Shown one piece after another: positions 57,532-64,000 of a DNA stretch of 64,000 nucleotides. Positions within the stretch are counted from its first letter, which is position 1; every line of letters starts with the position of its first letter. The notes below the pieces were generated by a model. The model ran no database searches. It was not told the DNA's origin and was given only the letters and a program-made list of their open reading frames with translations. Location of the stretch: assembly GCA_037974665.1 (NCBI GenBank), contig CM075767.1:26499498-26563497 (forward strand), written 5' to 3'. A program made the translations under genes and the position numbers. The DNA comes from Ehretia macrophylla (taxonomy: Eukaryota; Streptophyta; Magnoliopsida; Boraginales; Ehretiaceae).

Positions 57532-59991
57532 TGTCACGCCCCAACTCGACCCCTCTTACAATCAGTCAGGACGCAACGGAATTTCGGCAGCATAACGACA
57601 GTAACATGAACATCAGGGCTCTAAACCAACCCTTAATAACCACATACATCAAACTCCACAAATCACCAACCAACTCCACAATCAAATTAACAACGTACAA
57701 CGCAACCATTTCATACATTAAACATTCTTTCATCAACTCATTCATAGTTATGCGCCTCCGTTCCAACATAACATACAATACCTCAACCTTATCAAACATT
57801 TCAAAAAAAAAATAAGTTGAGACACATTTACAACTTAACCATAGACAAAAGAAAGCCACTAAGTTAACACCATTTGGATCATCATCTTCCAACATTTATT
57901 ACAATAAGAACCACAAAGCATATAAAAGTCTATTAAGCTAATATACATGACATTAAACAACATATAATCATGGATAAGACTCGGGAACATATGACTCGTC
58001 CACGTAAAGCACATTTTCCACATTCTCCTCTTCAGGAGGTACATACCCGTAATCCGGCTCTGCAACACCTGTATGCATGCAATAATAGAGAGTGAGCTTA
58101 TATAAATAAGCCCAGTGAGGATCCGATAGATCTCGAGCAAGGTCTACTAAACTCCTTGGAATAATCCTTTGAGTCAGTAAACACACAATAACATCAATAA
58201 TACTATCATCACATAACTATATGACCATTCAATAAAGGATACTCTCTCTAGTTGGTGTAGCTCCAAACGCCATCACGATCTCAACCGTTCTTCTTATAAC
58301 TCCCCATTACTCACGCACCCGAGGTACCTCACTAGCCCCTCCCTCCATGACACCTCCGTCATGCGAGCTGGGGGTAGCCTATGGCAGTCATGCCGTTATC
58401 AACCCGACAGCCTGACGCTGCCCGAGAGGTGGCACACACATACCAAGACTCCATAATCATCAATCATCAATCAATCATCAATCAATCAATCAATTGGGAG
58501 ATCAGCAACAAAAGTGCCCGATTCCCGCATTCAATAATAATCAATCAATAACATCAATATTAAATTAAACAACAAACAACGTAGTTAGATGACAAAGTAG
58601 GCCATCTAACCGGACATGCATAATATACATAATTAAACTCTAAATTACTCATCAACAACTCACCATTCATCACTCGAACACTACCCAACCATCTAAGGCA
58701 TCGTTCAAGAAATTAAAGAATGACAACCTAAACTTCTAAAATTCATAACTTACAATCTACTAATCCAAACATTGCCAAATCAGTTCCTATCACTCACCCA
58801 TTCAACCTACTACATTAGCCCTCTCGGAAATCCACCATAACACCTCCAAATCATGCCCGATAACCCTAAAACCCTAAGATGTCATGGCTGGATTTTCCGA
58901 ATTTTCACACGAACAATGTAATCGAAAATTCGGCATTACAACAGCGCTAACACGTAATTATCAAGTATTTAGAAATCGACGGCAATCGATTTCGATCAAC
59001 ACAACTCATTTAATTCAACTTTGAACATTTTAATCAAAATTAAATACCCAGAAAATAAAAATTATGCTACATCCGACAGAAATTCGTAGTATTAGTATAT
59101 AACGATCCCTAGCATGCAAGGAGCAATAATCTATCATCAGATTTCAATTCTAACGGTTAAATTTTCATTTATGAGCAAAAACATAAAAATGACATTTTGA
59201 GATCTAGAATTTTTCTCTCACCTTTGATCCAAAGTAAAGCTAGGAATGCGTGCAACAGGTGCCCAACAAGCGGAATCAAGCTCGGTTTGAAAAGATTCGG
59301 ACTTTAAATGAGTTTTCTAAGGCAAAATTACTTTGAAAATAAGTTGAATAAAATCTCTTTTTTTCCCCCTAAGCTTTCACGGCTGCAAGGTGTGTGAAAA
59401 TGTGGTGTTTTGCTTTGTTTCATTGTGTGTTGGTGATATATGCATGAAAGTCAACAAGTCAAATGAAAGTCAAAGTTGAAACTTTAGTATTTTTAGTGTT
59501 TTCTTGACTTTAAATGCATTTTATTGATCACCAAAGTTCAAAACATTTATTCAACACCTAATCTAGCTCAAGTAAATTATTTTTAGGTGACAAGGAGTTT
59601 TACAATCAAACAATTTCACCCGAGTCGGCTTAAAACTCGATTTTCGCAAAAGTCGGTGTAAAAACCCTAATAAATTCTTAAGCCGATTTTAAAACCGTTT
59701 TCATCAAACACGGGTCTATTAAAGTCCGTGGTCTAGGTCTAGAAGGGTTAAAAAGACTAGTTTCAAAATTTTAGCGGACGTGTTTCGAAAACACTATTCA
59801 CTAAAAATCGACGATAAAATTTCTGACTCCGTTTTTGATGAAAATTTCATGAATGCACATTTAGCACGTATTAGGAGTATTAATACCAAAATCACCATAT
59901 TATAAGCCATATAGCACATAGACAGGTTAATTCACGCAAATCGAGGCAAAGGCACGCAAATCGAGGTAAAGCATAAAAGTGGGGTTTCACA
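57532..59991 (-). repeat. F right (5') LTR
   Basis: The same length as the left LTR and nearly identical. Visible differences are mostly single substitutions and homopolymer length changes. Confidence 0.92.
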
Positions 59992-59996
59992 CATAC

Positions 59997-61805
59997 GAGA
60001 TAAGGGTAGCCTTTGATAGCCATGCCGTTTTCAACCCGACGGCCCGATACTGCCTGAGAGGTGGCACACGCATATCAAGACTCAATCAATAACAATAATC
60101 AATCATTCACAGGAGGACAATCTAGAAGAATTGCCTATCTCCCGGTTCATCAATAATCAATAAATAATCAATCAATTAATAACATTACAACAACATAACA
60201 TCAATTAATCAATTAACAACTAAACAACTAAGTTAGATGACAAAGTAGGCCACCCAACTTAACATGCATTAGACACACAACCAAACCCTAATCTAACCAT
60301 CAACAACTCACAGTTCAATCACTCAAACACCACCCGATCATCTAAAGGCATATATCAACATTTTAAAGAAAGACAACCTAAACTTCTAATAATCATAACT
60401 TACATTCTACTAATCCAAACAACTCCAAACCAGTTTCTATCACTCACCCACTCAATCAACTACATTAGCCCCCTCGGAAACCAACCAAAATACATCCAAA
60501 TCAAGCCCAACAACCCTAAAACCTCAATACACCTAGGCTGCAATTTCCAAACTTTCACATCGACATCACAATCAAAATTTTGGTATTACAATGGTACTAC
60601 CCCGTATTTAACAAACTTTTACAAATTGATGGCAATCGATTCCAACCACTACAACTCAAAATATTCAACAAATAGCCAATAACTCAACTTTAAATACCCG
60701 AAAATAAAAATTCATTCTACAACGGTTCAAATCTTATATAAACGCATATAAACGATCCTTAGCATGTACTGAGCAATAATATAACATCAATTCAACATTT
60801 TAACGGTTCAAAATTCAATTATATGCAAAAACATAAAAATGACATTTTGAGATCTAGAATTTTTCTCTCACCTTTGATGTGTTTTGATGCAAGAAAGATG
60901 TAGAATGGATGCCCAACAAGTGAATTCAAGCTTTGAATGAAGTGATTTGGCCTTGAAATGCAAAATCTATGTGAAAAATGCTTTGAAAAACCTTGAAAAT
61001 GCCTTCTTTCTTCTCCCTCATTCGGTAATGTGTGTGTAAAATGAGTGTGTTTTGTGAGTTTTTAACGTGTGTTGATGATATATTAAGAAAATGTCAAACA
61101 AATAAACGAAAGTCAAAGTTGACACATAATTATTTTTAGTGTTTTCTTGTCTTTTAATTCCATTTTAGACTATTTCTTGCTCAAAACATTAATTTAACAC
61201 TTAGACTATTTTAAGTAGTTTATTTTTAGGTGACAAGAGTTTTCTCATGCAAAGACTTTCACCCGACTCGGCTAAAAATGCGATTTCTACAAAAGAAGGT
61301 GAAAAGTCATATTATTTGTTTTCAAATGTCTTTTGAATGCACAATTAATCTAAAATCATTTAATACCACAAATAAATACATTTATATTAATATATACTAG
61401 GTCAACGAAAGTCAATGCAAGAATATAATTTAGAAGAAATTACTATTTGGCTAAAAAACGCTACTTTTCGACCGAAAAGTCTATTTAAATTACTATTCCA
61501 TTTCAGAATCAATTTTTGTCAAACATGGGTCTATTAATAATAGAGGACTAGGTTTTAAAACGTTTAAAATACCCTTGTAAAAATTTTAGCGGACAAGTTT
61601 TCAAAACACTATTCATAAAAATCGTCGATAAAATTTATGATGCCGTTTTTTATGAAAATTTCATGAATGCACATATAGCATGTATTAGGAATATAAATCA
61701 CATATTTAGCACATTCTAATGCATATAACACATAAACAGGTCAAATTACGCAAATCGAGATAAAGACACGCAAATCGAGATAAAGACAAAAATTGAGGTT
61801 TCATA
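59997..61805 (-). repeat. G 3' LTR, right part
   Basis: It continues the LTR split at 52253 and ends GGTTTCATA. Summed LTR length is 2,613 bp. It is related to, but clearly diverged from, the LTR of F. Confidence 0.87.
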
Positions 61806-64000
61806 TTCTCCCCCCTTAAAACAATTGCGTCCGCGCAATTCTCAAACTGACAGATAATTAAATCCTCAATCGTTACACTTAACAATACTTCTCTTAGTTC
61901 CCATTTATCTTTTAGGATGACACATAACCAAAGACCTCAAAAGAACAAACTCTGTTGACTGCAAGATAATTATCATAATTCCAAGACAATCTTCAATTCA
62001 TAATTCTCTCCCACCTAATATCATATTGCATATGAAAGAAATCGCAACTCCAAAGCCTTAGCATGATACCACTACTTACCAATCATCCCTTTCTACACAA
62101 AAGAGCTCTATGAATACCCCGAGGGTTTAAAAACTCATTCACGATAACATGAATGATTATCGATCAAGGAAATATCTCAAAAGTGACATTGGTCAGAATA
62201 TGGCTATTATGAAATTTACAAGGAAATAAGGATATGGAAAGTCATATTCGAGCTAACAATCAAGGGAACAAGAGGTCAAACAAGTTAGAGAATCAAGAGG
62301 CTAATAGTTTAATAAGAAAGCATGATAACTAAGATAAGTAATGTCTCGGCACCTATCAGCTAAATAAGCACGAACAAAAGATGATGACGAGTCAAAACAA
62401 TGCTGAGTATGTTGAACAAACATTCCTGAACAAGTAGACATTTCAATTCTCGATGATTGTTCAAGGAACCAACAAGTAAGTTGTACTTGGGGCGAAATGA
62501 AATTAAGAAATAAGAGATGATTAATTCAATAGAAAATATGAGTGGCAATATAATGAGTATCTCAACACGCAATACCAAAGAAGTACAAATAAGAAAGGAC
62601 AGTGCTAAGTATATTGAATGAGCAATTACAAGCAAAGTAATGGCTCAGGATTTAATACTAAAACAATAGGATTAACAAAGATCAACAAGAATGACAATGG
62701 TGTACTTAGGTAGGGAGTACATCAAGCAAGTGAAATTCGAACAAGTAAAATGGTATACCAAAGGAAAAATTATTTTCAAATGAATAGGAATAGGATGAAA
62801 TGAAATATATTGAAATCAATGACTGGAGATATAGAATGAAATATAGAAGTCTCAAACCTTAACTCCAATAAGCGACATTGCTATAAGAAGCAAATATGAA
62901 TGTTAAGAATAGAAACAATGTCAAATGAGTGTAGGATCCATTAATCCAATAAGCAAAACTTTCAAGAAACAATTGATATGCTAGAAAAGTGTAACTCTCT
63001 CTCAAATAAGTGAGAATAGAGTAGAAAAGAATAATAAGACCAATAGAATAGGAAGCACAAAAGGGGTGTCCCACCTACACATTTAAATACCAACAAGTCA
63101 AATCCTACAATCTATTTTCCTCCAAAACAAGACACTAAGGAGATCTAGAGAACCTAAGGAGTCATAACAATCACCAAACAAGATTAATCACTCCAAAATT
63201 TTACATTCCGTACTAGACCAATCACCAAACAAGATAAATCACTGATTATCCAACAAGATTAACTAATGAAGACTCCAAAATTTGATAACACAATACAGAT
63301 TCATACTAACTCATTATAACACAAGAGAATCCCCAATCAACAATTTAGAAAGTCATACCACCTAGAACTCAAAAGGTCGATGTAGGCAAGTAAATGTTCA
63401 GTCACCAAAATGCATTCTTATTTCCTCAAATAATTCTATCTCCCAACAATTACATCTTCGAATAAAGTAACTTTAGTCAGGAATCACTCCAATTATCTCC
63501 AAGGTTTAAAGATCAAAACTCCAAAATAATCCTTTAATAATATAGTAATCCTAAATAGTAAAAATATTCCCATGTTATACCACACTTCATTCCATTCACA
63601 AATATACATCACTAATTCCTCAAATAAATTCATTCTAAAATAACCTCAAGGAAGTATAATATGAGTTGAGACTCCAAAAGTGTCTAATCACAACCTCACA
63701 GAAATCTCAACTTATGATTCATCTCCAAGTAATAACAAGTTAAACATGGCAACAAAAGTAATTATAATCATCAAGATACATTGCTATTTTTCTCAAACAA
63801 CTTCATTCTCACTAAAGGAACATCAAGAACAGATCCACTAAACTGAGACTAAAATCCATAATTTAACAATTAAAATCTCACTGATAAACTACTAGAATAA
63901 TAATAATTCAAAATCATGGCCTACCTCTATTTCTGAAAACTCTTGTAGTCATTCTTACTTCACCCAAAAGAATCACCCACAGTTATAGCATATATACAAT
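61806..64000 (-). mobile_element. G polypurine tract and non-coding interior (runs off the window)
   Basis: The sense polypurine tract AAGGGGGGAGAA and the perfect hairpin at 61823-61840 are followed by an interior collinear with F. No coding domain is visible up to the window edge. The primer site and 5' LTR are expected further right. Confidence 0.8.

Larger units (their letters stand above)
52254..59991 (-). mobile_element. F: young non-coding LTR element (LARD-like), looks whole
   Basis: 7,738 bp with a perfect target duplication catac (52249-52253 and 59992-59996). Both LTRs (52254-54713 and 57532-59991) are exactly 2,460 bp, with about ten visible differences, so insertion was recent, well under a million years on usual plant rates. 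The primer site is 57514-57525 (- strand), and the polypurine tract abuts 54714. The 2.8-kb interior has no retroviral protein similarity. The structure looks complete for a non-autonomous element; it would need proteins from a coding relative such as C1's family. Confidence 0.92.

Noticed and set aside
1-64000. CRISPR arrays, operons, tRNA, rRNA or host protein genes
   Set aside because: No spaced direct-repeat arrays, no tRNA-like cloverleaf with conserved arms and no host-gene-like reading frames; everything seen is assigned to retroelements.

Overview
This is a gene-free stretch of a flowering-plant genome, built entirely from nested retroelements. I find no host gene, tRNA or rRNA. The evidence for a plant is Tekay/Del-type Ty3 chromovirus protein remnants with a terminal chromodomain, initiator-Met tRNA primer sites (TGGTATCAGAGC), a TRIM element of plant type, and caulimovirid-type (plant pararetrovirus) protein remnants. 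The base composition is AT-rich. Such a nest is typical of heterochromatin; that placement is an inference.

Layout. The oldest layer is three caulimovirid-like fossils bounded by roughly 0.55-kb direct repeats: copy 1 (+ strand, 1-573 and 13711-14001), copy 2 (- strand, 14002-19160) and copy 3 (- strand, 19161-19732, 22237-24264, 41617-41650 and presumably beyond the right edge). Copies 1 and 2 meet head to head; copies 2 and 3 are head to tail. Into them were inserted: C1, a Tekay element (574-13705, TSD acaca), which itself carries a TRIM (8095-8625) next to a solo LTR of family B (8632-11226); a solo LTR of family D (19733-22236, TSD ctcac); A, a Tekay element with 3.6-kb LTRs (24265-41616, TSD gttgg/gctgg), whose left LTR holds a chimeric B element (25138-30479, TSD cgagg); and E, a non-coding relative with C-type LTRs (from 41651 onward).

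E is rearranged. Its 5' LTR received a C-type LTR (41651-45765), which itself holds a B solo LTR (41674-44225, TSD gtctt), and the first part of E was then inverted. This is recorded by a target-site duplication present once as aaaca (45766-45770) and once as its complement tgttt (47306-47310). E's 3' LTR was hit by G (from 51450), and G's LTR by F (52254-59991, TSD catac), the youngest insertion, whose two 2,460-bp LTRs are almost identical. G runs off the right edge.

How the parts work together. C1 and A carry (broken) gag, protease, RT, RNase H, integrase and chromodomain. B, E, F and G carry only primer site, polypurine tract and non-coding interior, so they would have depended on proteins supplied by relatives such as C1. 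Comparing LTR families A, B, C, D and F inside this one window shows structure that ordinary annotation would miss: a splice-donor-like site after the promoter; an acceptor-like site 1.1-1.8 kb downstream, preceded by a hairpin whose stem sequence differs between families while pairing is kept; a second hairpin beside the polypurine tract with the same behaviour; and a GC-richer paired block. These are the observations most worth checking.
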